This document shows positions 1-6,802 of a stretch of 8,249 nt of DNA, in pieces. The position numbers and the translations under genes were made by a program. The number at the start of each line of letters is the position of its first letter. Within the stretch, counting starts at the first letter, position 1. Source of the stretch: an uncultured Lachnospiraceae bacterium (GTDB lineage: Bacteria > Bacillota_A > Clostridia > Lachnospirales > Lachnospiraceae); assembly GCA_946613735.1 (NCBI GenBank), contig CAMOFS010000052.1, forward strand, positions 1 to 8,249. The letters are read 5' to 3'. The notes beneath the pieces are model-generated. The model did not search any database, was not told the DNA's origin, and was given only the letters and a program-made list of their open reading frames with translations.

Positions 1-1779
1 GTGACCATCGCAGTGTCATTCTCCCTTGTTGCGAGTATTTCCATGATCCTTTTGGGAACCGTACTCTACAGACAGTTTTTCCAGCAGGAGGCCATCAGCA
101 CCACTGAGAGGGAGGAGCAGTTTCTAAATCAGACCAGGCGAGCCCTTGAGGATTATCTGCACAACATGCGCCGTACCTCTGACGCCCTGTATTATATCGG
201 TATCAAAAACAAGGACATGACCACGGATGACATCACCGATGAGATGAACCTCTTATACGAGTCAGACAAAGACAATCTGGTAAACATCGCCCTTTATTCC
301 TCGGACGGTGAGCTGATCGGATCATCACCCGTTTCCACCCAAAAAAAGAATATAGATGTTACCGCCCAGTCCTGGTTTAATTCGGCTATAGTAGGACTTG
401 AGAATCTGCATTTTTCCGTGCCTCATGTACAGAACCTGTTTGATGAGGCCATAGGACAGTACCACTGGGTCATATCCGTAAGCCGGATGGTGGAGTTAAA
501 CCGCGCAGGTTATCCCCAGAAGGGTGTGCTTTTGGTGGACATGAACTTTGACTCCGTTTCACAGCTTTTGGATAAGGCCAATGCGGACAACATGTCCGGC
601 TATATCTACCTATGCGATGAAAAGGGTGATATCATCTACCATCCCAGGCAGAAGCTTTTAAATTCAGGGCTTCTCATGGAGGACAACGCCGGCATGTATT
701 CCCGCTCCGACGGTGATTACAGATACACCTTTAATGGCGAGGAGCGTATCACCATCATAAAGACGGTAAGCTATACCGGGTGGAAGCTTATCAGCGTTAT
801 CCCCATTTCCACCTTTCGAGTGAGTCTGGACAAAATGCAGTATGTGGTGGTGCTGATGCTTTCCATAGCAATACTCGGAATAGTGCTTATAAACCAGCTT
901 GTGACCGCCAGGATCACCCAGCCCATAGTCAACCTGGAGGATGCGGTGAGGGATATTGAGTCCGGCAACCTTTTCCCTGTTATCAGTCAGGAGGGTCCCA
1001 GGGAGGTGTCACACCTGGCCAAGACTCTAAGCAAGTCCGTTGTCACCATCCGACAGCTCATGGATGATCTGGTGACGGAGCAGGAAGAAAAAAGAAAGTC
1101 GGAGCTTGATGCACTCCAATCCCAGATCAACCCCCATTTTTTATACAATGCACTGGATTCCGTGGTCTGGCTCATCGAAGGTGAGCGGTATCAGGATGCC
1201 GTCTACACCGTAAAGGAACTGGCCAATCTTATGCGGGTCTCCATCAGCCACGGCCGCAACGTGATACCTGTCTCCGATGAGATCCGACATGCAAAAAGCT
1301 ATATGAACATCCAGAATATCCGCTATCGCAACACCTTTGATGTGGAGTTTGACGTGGATGATGACATCATGTCGGCCTGTACTGTAAAGCTAATAGTCCA
1401 GCCCCTTTTGGAAAATGCAATATACTATGGAGTAAAGGGCATGGAGGATGACGCACAGATACGCATCCGCGGTTACAGGCGTGATGGTGACGTGTACATA
1501 GACGTTACTGATAACGGTATTGGAATGCCAAAGGAGCAGGTTGAGGTGCTTTTGGATCCCGAGCTGTCCGAAGAGTACCGCAGCAGCCATGAGTCTCTGG
1601 GGATGCGTCACGGCAACGGAGTGGGACTTATTAACGTGGACATGCGTATCAGGCTTTTGTTTGGTGAAAAGTATGGACTCATAATAAATAGCGAACCTGA
1701 TGAGGGAACCACTATGAGCATCCATATACCTTATATCAGGTACAGTGATGATATAGAGCAGGGGATGAAAAAGAGATGA
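1..1779 (+). CDS. YesM/LytS-type sensor histidine kinase, probably 5'-truncated by the window edge
   Basis: A membrane sensor kinase that should autophosphorylate on histidine and pass phosphate to a YesN-type response regulator, which is not in the window. In the 592 visible residues, a membrane helix (about 2-24) precedes an extracellular region of about 250 residues with Cache-like features. A second helix (about 279-301) leads into a HAMP segment (about 302-354). The His_kinase domain carries the family box QINPHFLYNALD with H379. The ATPase domain has N472 in the N-box (LLENAIYYG), DNGIGM at 504-509 and GNGVGL at 538-543. The frame is open from base 1 (GTG). The first visible residues are already hydrophobic, without the basic N-terminus usual before the first helix, so the true start is probably upstream. 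It overlaps the next gene by 4 bases, implying translational coupling. Family assignment is secure; the ligand is unknown. Confidence 0.93.
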   Translation: MTIAVSFSLVASISMILLGTVLYRQFFQQEAISTTEREEQFLNQTRRALEDYLHNMRRTSDALYYIGIKNKDMTTDDITDEMNLLYESDKDNLVNIALYSSDGELIGSSPVSTQKKNIDVTAQSWFNSAIVGLENLHFSVPHVQNLFDEAIGQYHWVISVSRMVELNRAGYPQKGVLLVDMNFDSVSQLLDKANADNMSGYIYLCDEKGDIIYHPRQKLLNSGLLMEDNAGMYSRSDGDYRYTFNGEERITIIKTVSYTGWKLISVIPISTFRVSLDKMQYVVVLMLSIAILGIVLINQLVTARITQPIVNLEDAVRDIESGNLFPVISQEGPREVSHLAKTLSKSVVTIRQLMDDLVTEQEEKRKSELDALQSQINPHFLYNALDSVVWLIEGERYQDAVYTVKELANLMRVSISHGRNVIPVSDEIRHAKSYMNIQNIRYRNTFDVEFDVDDDIMSACTVKLIVQPLLENAIYYGVKGMEDDAQIRIRGYRRDGDVYIDVTDNGIGMPKEQVEVLLDPELSEEYRSSHESLGMRHGNGVGLINVDMRIRLLFGEKYGLIINSEPDEGTTMSIHIPYIRYSDDIEQGMKKR

Positions 1780-2624
1780 AAAAGATTAAGCTTAAGTTCC
1801 CCTCGGGGAGATATATTTTGATAGTGACTCTTTTGCTGGTCCTTACCGCCATCTATGCTGCCATAAGGCTGATGCAGGTAGATATACCGGAGGAGCCGGT
1901 CAGGGTCTCGGTGGTGACGGAGAACTCCGGTAGTGAGAGAGAGCATCTCTACTTCCAGGGCATCGAGCAGGCTGCTGCGGATAAGGATGTGCTCATATCT
2001 ACCGTGATGACCTCTTATTACAAGGATGCCGGCGAGGAGGAGACCATAGTCACCGGAGAGTATCTCGGTGGGGCGAATGTGGTGATAAAAAAGAACCGGC
2101 CCGATGCGAAGGAGGTTTCCGAGCTTTTGATGCAGGAGCTTTCGACGCAGTACGGCGGGGTGCTGACAGGACGCAATGTGGCCCTTCTTTTGGGAGGGGA
2201 GTACGATACGTTTTCCAGTGAGGTAGGAAGCCTTTTGTCCGCAAAGATCACGGAAGCCGGAGGTGAGATCCTCTGGGAGAAAAATGCACCCTGTAATGTC
2301 AATTCCCTTTTGAAAAAAAGCATCAGACCGGATATCATAGTAGCCATAGATGATGACAGTCTGTCCCAGGCGGCTGCTTATCTTTCCTCCAAAAAGAGTG
2401 ACCGCCGCTGTCTTGTGGGAATGGGGTGCTCGCCAAGTGCGGTGTATTATCTGGACCGGGGAGTGATATCTGCCATGGTGGTGCCTGATGATTTTACCCT
2501 TGGGTATGAGAGTCTTATGGCTGCGGTAAACGGGGAAAATGTGAGTGACCTTGCCACTGAGCTTACGCTTATACATCCTGAAGAGGTGCACGAAAAAGAG
2601 AATGAGAAGCTGCTGTTCCCTTAG
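1776..2624 (+). CDS. Membrane-anchored periplasmic-binding-like protein, probable ligand-sensing partner of the upstream kinase
   Basis: A 282-residue protein with a basic N-terminus (MKKIKLKFPSGR) and one membrane helix at about 13-33. There is no lipobox, so the helix probably stays as an anchor and the rest faces outside. The exported part resembles a sugar-binding (Peripla_BP_4) fold: strand VRVSVVTEN at 42-50, strand VALLLGG at 135-141, PDIIVAIDDD at 185-194, and a final lobe CLVGMG...ISAMVVPDD. It is shorter than usual. Compared with the MglB-like protein downstream, about 40 residues of the N-lobe are missing, and three C-lobe sugar ligands appear replaced (Asn to Asp192, Asp to Gly216, Asn to Pro). 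The start ATG overlaps the kinase stop (ATGA). By analogy with XylFII-LytS of Clostridium beijerinckii it could relay ligand status to the kinase. That role is inferred. Confidence 0.75.
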   Translation: MKKIKLKFPSGRYILIVTLLLVLTAIYAAIRLMQVDIPEEPVRVSVVTENSGSEREHLYFQGIEQAAADKDVLISTVMTSYYKDAGEEETIVTGEYLGGANVVIKKNRPDAKEVSELLMQELSTQYGGVLTGRNVALLLGGEYDTFSSEVGSLLSAKITEAGGEILWEKNAPCNVNSLLKKSIRPDIIVAIDDDSLSQAAAYLSSKKSDRRCLVGMGCSPSAVYYLDRGVISAMVVPDDFTLGYESLMAAVNGENVSDLATELTLIHPEEVHEKENEKLLFP

Positions 2625-2630
2625 CTATAC

Positions 2631-2691
2631 GGTCGTAAACAAGGATTGCTCCTTGCTGCGACCTGTCGTACTCGCTGCGGAGCAATCCTTG
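2631..2691 (+). other. Two mutually exclusive hairpins after the binding-protein gene
   Basis: Beginning 7 bases after the stop codon, CAAGGA (2640-2645) pairs perfectly with TCCTTG (2650-2655) across the loop TTGC. GGTCG (2631-2635) and CGACC (2659-2663) can close an outer stem. Alternatively, the 13 bases at 2640-2652 (CAAGGATTGCTCC) are a perfect inverted copy of 2679-2691 (GGAGCAATCCTTG), giving a longer stem with a 26-base loop. Both folds use 2640-2652, so they cannot form together. No T-run follows either stem, so this is not a standard intrinsic terminator. It could shape RNA between the two genes, or simply be debris of the neighbouring repeats. Confidence 0.5.
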
Positions 2692-2776
2692 CTTCCTCCC
2701 TCCACTATGTCGTACTCGCTGCGGAGCAATCCTTGCTTCCTCCCTCCACTATGTCGTACTCGCTGCGGAGCAATCC
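2664..2776 (+). repeat. 44-base tandem repeat, about 2.5 copies
   Basis: The unit starts TGTCGTACTCGCTGCGGAGC and continues with AATCCTTGCTTCCTCCCTCCACTA. Copies begin at 2664, 2708 and 2752. The first two are identical over the full unit, and the third stays identical through GGAGCAATCC (to 2776) before changing into the next array. The period is not a multiple of three and no credible reading frame follows it, so this is non-coding. Near-perfect identity points to recent expansion. Confidence 0.9.
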
Positions 2777-2860
2777 CTGATCACGACCTTGATGCCCTTG
2801 CTACGGAGCAATCCTTGATCACGACCTTGATGCCCTTGCTGCGGAGCAATCCTTGATCAC
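2767..2860 (+). repeat. 38-base tandem repeat, about 2.5 copies, sharing its core with the 44-base array
   Basis: Units begin with GGAGCAATCC at 2767, 2805 and 2843 and continue TTGATCACGACCTTGATGCC then CTTGCTGC. The last copy is partial, matching through TTGATCAC at 2860. Copies differ at only two positions (CCCTG versus CCTTG, and CTAC versus CTGC). The core CTGCGGAGCAATCC is the same as in the preceding 44-base array, so the two arrays form one composite with five cores at 2675, 2719, 2763, 2801 and 2839. Confidence 0.9.
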
Positions 2861-2872
2861 TCCCTGCCCTAC

Positions 2873-2905
2873 TGTCATTCTGAGGAGCGAAGCGACGAAG
2901 AATCT
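2873..2905 (+). repeat. Dispersed hairpin repeat, copy 1 (upstream of mglB)
   Basis: The element starts with TGTC and ends with CT. Arms ATTCT (2877-2881) and AGAAT (2899-2903) are perfect complements. Inside each arm lies a GA dinucleotide (2882-2883 and 2897-2898), then a G-C pair (2884 with 2896), then GA again on both sides (2885-2886 and 2894-2895). The apex is GCGAAGC (2887-2893), a sequence known to form an exceptionally stable DNA mini-hairpin. The same element occurs twice more in full at 7868-7894 and 7937-7968. It ends 11 bases before the ribosome binding site of the next gene. I recall this type of repeat from many bacterial genomes but know no established function. Confidence 0.85.
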
Positions 2906-2928
2906 TTTTATAATATGAGGAAAGCAAA

Positions 2929-3951
2929 ATGAAAAAAGCAATACCTGTAATTCTGATTATCACCATGCTCATATCCCTGGCTGGGTGCAGTAATACCCAG
3001 GAAAAAAAGAGCGAGATCACCATCGGAGTGGTGGTGTACGACGAATTCGACACCTTTGTGGGGCAGCTCATGGATGTCTTCATGCAGCAGGTGTCTGAGC
3101 GTATGACTGCGGATGGCATCAAGATCAACGTGATCCGACAGGCCTCTGCCGGCAGTCAGATCACCCAAAACGACCAGGTGAACGAGCTTATTAAAAAGGG
3201 CTGTGACGTGGTATGTGTCAATCTGGTGGACCGCACCGATCCTGCAATGATAATCGAGGCGGCCAGGGACAATGACATCCCGGTGGTCTTTTTCAATCGT
3301 GAGCTTGTGACCCAGGATCTATACAGCTGGGACAAGCTGTACTATGTGGGGGCCGATGCCTATGATTCCGGTATCATAGAGGGACAGATCGTGGCTGATG
3401 CCTTTGGTTCAGATCCTACCCGGGACAAAAACGGGGACGGTCAGATGCAGGTGGTGGTCTTAGAGGGAGAACCGGGACACCAGGACTCCATCATCCGCTC
3501 GGAGTATTCCGTCAGCACCATTATGGATGCGGGAATTACAGTGGACCGGCTGGAGAGTGGCATAGCCAACTGGAAGCGGGCCGAGGGCCAGACCAGGATG
3601 GCCAGGATGCTTGACAAATACGGGGAAGAGATAGAAGTGGTACTTTCAAATAATGATGATATGGCCTTAGGAGCCATTGACGAATATGAAGCTAGGAACA
3701 TCCCCATGGACAAAAGACCCATCATAGTCGGCATCGACGGCACAGATGTGGGGCTGGAGGCAGTGGAAAACGGAACCATGCTGGGCACCGTATACAACGA
3801 CAAGGACAATCAGGGCAAAGCTATGTGTGAGCTGGCGGTAGCCCTGGCCACCGGCGGCGACACCTCGTCCCTTGACCTTACTGACGGCAAGTACATCCGC
3901 TTCCCCTACGCACGTGTAGAAAAGTCCAATGTCTCGGAATACCTAAAGTGA
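2929..3951 (+). CDS. mglB: Galactose/glucose-binding lipoprotein, MglB-like
   Basis: An extracellular binding protein for glucose or galactose, tethered as a lipoprotein (signal peptide with lipobox LAGC, Cys20). Its 340 residues align along the whole E. coli MglB family. Sugar ligands corresponding to E. coli D14, F16, N91, H152, D154, R158, W183, N211, D236 and N256 are present as D41, F43, N123, H184, D186, R190, W215, N242, D270 and N290. The calcium loop DKNGDGQMQ (166-174) and the distal Glu (E236) are also kept. The start is supported by GAGG at 2917-2920, 8 bases upstream. No mglA or mglC follows; a hybrid kinase does. It could feed a transporter encoded elsewhere or present sugar to the sensor kinase upstream. 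No terminator separates it clearly from that unit. Ligand class is secure; the transport versus sensing role is open. Confidence 0.93.
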   Translation: MKKAIPVILIITMLISLAGCSNTQEKKSEITIGVVVYDEFDTFVGQLMDVFMQQVSERMTADGIKINVIRQASAGSQITQNDQVNELIKKGCDVVCVNLVDRTDPAMIIEAARDNDIPVVFFNRELVTQDLYSWDKLYYVGADAYDSGIIEGQIVADAFGSDPTRDKNGDGQMQVVVLEGEPGHQDSIIRSEYSVSTIMDAGITVDRLESGIANWKRAEGQTRMARMLDKYGEEIEVVLSNNDDMALGAIDEYEARNIPMDKRPIIVGIDGTDVGLEAVENGTMLGTVYNDKDNQGKAMCELAVALATGGDTSSLDLTDGKYIRFPYARVEKSNVSEYLK

Positions 3952-3962
3952 AAATCTGTGGT

Positions 3963-3990
3963 TTTACCGGCGACGGGTTTCGTGTATAAT
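3963..3990 (+). promoter_or_regulatory. Sigma-A-like promoter for the hybrid histidine kinase
   Basis: A perfect -10 TATAAT (3985-3990) lies 16 bases downstream of a -35-like TTTACC (3963-3968; four of six match TTGACA). Transcription would start near 3997, giving a leader of about 33 bases that contains the GGGAGAGAGG ribosome binding region (4009-4018) before the ATG at 4030. This suggests the hybrid kinase is transcribed separately from mglB. Confidence 0.6.
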
Positions 3991-4029
3991 TATAAAGTCA
4001 AACGAAATGGGAGAGAGGTTTTGATATAA

Positions 4030-6723
4030 ATGTACGTTTTAGTCAACTGTCTTTTGTTAGTAGCCGGAGCGGTCTCCGCTGTGTTCGGAATCAGCTTCTT
4101 CTGGAGGAACAAGGTCACTTCCGACAATCTGCGCTTTTACATTCTCTTATATGGTATAAGCTCGGCGGGATGGTGTATCGGCTACGGCCTCATAGGTATC
4201 TTAGATGATTTTGCCATCTGCGCGGTAATTAGGAAGTTCGCTATTCTCTGCTTTGACACCTTCATGGTCAACGAGACCTTTATGGGAACCGAGGCAGCCA
4301 GACTTAAAAAAAGGCCTGCTATCATTCTTCGTATCCTTATATTTGCCCTCAGTGTTGTTGACTATATTGTCTTTGCCATAAAGGATGTGAATATCTTTTT
4401 CAGACAGGGAGCATGGACCACCTGGTATGCGGATCCGGCATATGCCTTCAACCGCAAATTTCATTCCATATATGTGTGCATCATGTTTGGTGTTTTGATC
4501 ACCATCTGGTATATATGGCTTAGGCGTGCCAAGGTCAAGCGTATAAAAAGCTTCCTTTACATGTTTTTAATAGCCAATCTTTCTATGATAGCCTTCGGTG
4601 TTCCCGACACCTTTTTACCAATGGTGGGCTTGCCTGCAGTTCCCACCTCCGGTTTTGGCGGGGCCGTATGTACCATTGCCATCTGGGTGGGGGCCACCCG
4701 TCTGAATTCCTTTGATATCCGCATGGGCAATATCATGACCAGGCTTTTTGAATTTCTTGAGGTCGGTATCATCGCCATGACTCCTGACAGAAAGATAGGC
4801 ATGGTAAACCGCTACGCAGCCAATCTCATGGACCGGGCAGGTAACAACTGCCATGACATCGCGGACTTTTTTGATATGGATGATGATATAAAGGATGAGA
4901 TGTTTGAGGTGTCATTGGATGACATCTACAATGAGCTTCTGTGGGATAAGAGCGGCAGTCATGCCTATTCCATCAGGATGAATGCCATGAAGGATTATTT
5001 TGGTGATCCCTTCTGTTTTCTATGTGTCTTTTTGGATGTGACAGATGAGGTGGAGACGGCGAAAAAGCTGGAGATGGCCAGCAACGCAAAAAGCCGGTTT
5101 TTGGCCCAGATGTCCCATGAGATCAGGACGCCTATCAATGCAGTTTTGGGAATGAATGAGATGATCCTTAGGGAGTCCACGGATCCGGAGATTTTGGAGT
5201 ATGCGGAAAATATCGACTCCGCCGGCAATACACTTTTAACCCTGATCAACAGCATCCTCGATTTCTCAAAAATAGAGGATGGCAAGATGGATATAATACC
5301 GGTCAGATATGATACTGCATCCCTGATCCACGACCTGTATAATTCTATTGTCCAGAGGGCGGAGGCCAAGGGATTAGAGCTTAGGCTCAATATTTCCCCC
5401 ACAATTCCTTCCAAGCTATACGGTGATGATGTAAGACTATCCCAGATCATCATGAATCTTCTGACCAATGCGGTCAAATACACCGAGAGCGGTACCGTTA
5501 TCCTTACAGTTAAGGAGGAGAAAAAGGGCGAAAAAGACATTGACCTTTCTGTCTCGGTGTCAGATACAGGTATGGGTATAAAAAAGGAGGACATAGACAA
5601 GCTGTCCGTCTCCTTTGAACGTCTTGAGGAAAAGAGAAACAGAAACATCGAGGGGACGGGACTGGGTATTTCCATAGTCACGAACCTTTTGGATATGATG
5701 GGAAGCAGGCTTTGTGTGGAGAGTACCTATGGAAGCGGATCATGTTTCTATTTCACCGTAAAGCAGGGAATAGAGGATGAGACTCCCATAGGAGATCTTA
5801 AAAAGGCCTTTGAGAAAAAGCGGGATACCAGGGCTTCGGATGAGCTCATCAGTGCTCCCGGTGCAAGGGTTTTGGTGGTGGATGACAATGCCATGAACCT
5901 CAAGGTGGCCAGGAATCTGCTCAAGCTCTGCCACATCAAGCCGGATATGGCAACCTCAGGCTATGAAGCCATAGAGATGATGAAGAAGGCTTCCTACGAT
6001 ATAGTATTTTTGGATCATATGATGCCAAAGATGGATGGCATAGAGACACTGCATGAGCTTATGGACCAGTCCCTGATCCCTGAGGAGACGGTGATGGTGG
6101 CCCTTACAGCAGATGCTGTTATAGGAGCCAGGGAAAAGTATATAGACAGTGGTTTTGATGACTATCTGTCAAAGCCCATTGACCTTATGGAGCTTATGGA
6201 AGAACTGAAAAAATACCTTCCTCAAAAGGCCTTTGAAGGAGAGTACAGGTATTCCAAGTCTTCTTCGGGCAAAGAACTTGAGGTGATGGAATTCGCTCCA
6301 ATGGCCGAGGAAGAGGTTTTGGAGTTCTCACCGGATACAGTTATAGAGGCTGATGGTTTTGGCAGATATGATCTCGATAAGCTAAAGGAAAATGGGATAG
6401 ACACAGAGGCCGGCGTTCGGTATTGCGCCGGGGATGAGGACATGTATTCAGAGATGCTTTCCGACTTTGTGGATGAATATGAAAGCAAGCACCAGGCCTT
6501 AAGTGATCTGTATGAAAAAAAGGAGTGGCACGAGTACCGTGTCATGATACATGCCCTAAAGAGCAATGCAAAGACCTTGGGGATCAATGGGCTTTCCGAC
6601 ATGGCGCTTTCTTTAGAAAATGCCGCCGGTGAGCCGGATGAGGAGTATATCGCCGCCCACCACGCCGAGGCTATGGATGAGTATCTGTCGGCCCGGAATA
6701 CAATTAAATTATCTGGAATATAA
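4030..6723 (+). CDS. Hybrid histidine kinase: 7TM sensor, PAS-like, HisKA, HATPase, receiver, Hpt
   Basis: An 897-residue membrane kinase carrying a complete internal phosphorelay. About seven hydrophobic helices fill residues 3-224, as in the HisKA_7TM type of sensor input. A PAS-like segment (about 235-340) follows. The dimerisation domain has FLAQMSHEIRTPIN with phospho-acceptor H363. The ATPase domain has N476-N480 (NLLTN), DTGMGI at 512-517 and GTGLGI at 542-547. The receiver (about 612-730) has the acidic pair D618/D619, phospho-acceptor D662 in FLDHMMPKMDG, T693 and K715. A linker leads to a C-terminal Hpt domain (about 780-890) with H841 in MIHALKSNAKTLG. All phosphotransfer residues are intact. 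The chain ends at a histidine, so phosphate must go to a separate receiver protein, and none is in the window. The signal sensed is unknown. The start ATG follows GGGAGAGAGG by 11 bases; an in-frame TTG at 4021 meets a stop at once. Confidence 0.95.
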   Translation: MYVLVNCLLLVAGAVSAVFGISFFWRNKVTSDNLRFYILLYGISSAGWCIGYGLIGILDDFAICAVIRKFAILCFDTFMVNETFMGTEAARLKKRPAIILRILIFALSVVDYIVFAIKDVNIFFRQGAWTTWYADPAYAFNRKFHSIYVCIMFGVLITIWYIWLRRAKVKRIKSFLYMFLIANLSMIAFGVPDTFLPMVGLPAVPTSGFGGAVCTIAIWVGATRLNSFDIRMGNIMTRLFEFLEVGIIAMTPDRKIGMVNRYAANLMDRAGNNCHDIADFFDMDDDIKDEMFEVSLDDIYNELLWDKSGSHAYSIRMNAMKDYFGDPFCFLCVFLDVTDEVETAKKLEMASNAKSRFLAQMSHEIRTPINAVLGMNEMILRESTDPEILEYAENIDSAGNTLLTLINSILDFSKIEDGKMDIIPVRYDTASLIHDLYNSIVQRAEAKGLELRLNISPTIPSKLYGDDVRLSQIIMNLLTNAVKYTESGTVILTVKEEKKGEKDIDLSVSVSDTGMGIKKEDIDKLSVSFERLEEKRNRNIEGTGLGISIVTNLLDMMGSRLCVESTYGSGSCFYFTVKQGIEDETPIGDLKKAFEKKRDTRASDELISAPGARVLVVDDNAMNLKVARNLLKLCHIKPDMATSGYEAIEMMKKASYDIVFLDHMMPKMDGIETLHELMDQSLIPEETVMVALTADAVIGAREKYIDSGFDDYLSKPIDLMELMEELKKYLPQKAFEGEYRYSKSSSGKELEVMEFAPMAEEEVLEFSPDTVIEADGFGRYDLDKLKENGIDTEAGVRYCAGDEDMYSEMLSDFVDEYESKHQALSDLYEKKEWHEYRVMIHALKSNAKTLGINGLSDMALSLENAAGEPDEEYIAAHHAEAMDEYLSARNTIKLSGI

Positions 6724-6745
6724 CGAAGGACAGGAGGGAGAAGAA

Positions 6746-6802
6746 ATGCCTATTTTTAGCTATTCATATGCACTGTGTAGCCGCAGCCTGAGAGCAGCTT
6801 AG
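6746..6802 (+). CDS. Orphan translation start with an 18-codon frame; microprotein or remnant of a lost downstream gene
   Basis: A textbook AGGAGG (6732-6737) sits 8 bases before ATG at 6746, and this start is 22 bases after the hybrid kinase stop, the usual spacing of a next operon gene. The frame reads MPIFSYSYALCSRSLRAA and ends at TAG (6800-6802). Its last 47 bases lie antisense to the 3' end of tyrA. It may be a small membrane-proximal peptide, or the first codons of an operon gene whose body was removed by a rearrangement that brought tyrA in. No similarity to a known peptide is recognised. It is listed because the ribosome binding site is stronger than chance would normally supply. Confidence 0.3.
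   Translation: MPIFSYSYALCSRSLRAA

Noticed and set aside
1390..1725. Minus-strand open frame of 111 codons inside the sensor kinase gene
   Set aside because: It lies fully antisense to conserved kinase motifs and its translation shows no domain or ribosome binding site.
1731..2591. Minus-strand open frame of 286 codons opposite the binding-protein gene
   Set aside because: It is long, but the plus-strand frame has a membrane anchor, a binding-protein fold and a coupled start. The minus-strand translation is rich in His, Arg and Leu without recognisable motifs, typical of a shadow frame.
2640..2691. Intrinsic terminator after the binding-protein gene
   Set aside because: Stems are good, but no run of T follows either hairpin.
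2545..2856. A 103-codon plus-strand open frame through the tandem repeats
   Set aside because: It overlaps the end of the binding-protein gene in another frame and has no ribosome binding site of note. The repeat periods (44 and 38) are not multiples of three, so the peptide does not repeat. It is a by-product of repeat composition.
2664..2860. A CRISPR array
   Set aside because: The intervening sequences are themselves repeated rather than unique spacers, the shared core is only 14 bases, and no cas genes are present.
2909..2914. Perfect TATAAT just upstream of mglB as a -10 element
   Set aside because: Transcription would start near 2921, after the GAGG ribosome binding site at 2917-2920, and no -35-like sequence lies 16-18 bases upstream.
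4995..5681. Minus-strand open frame of 228 codons opposite the hybrid kinase catalytic region
   Set aside because: The opposite strand encodes the HisKA and ATPase motifs. The Ser-rich minus-strand translation is a shadow of those codons.
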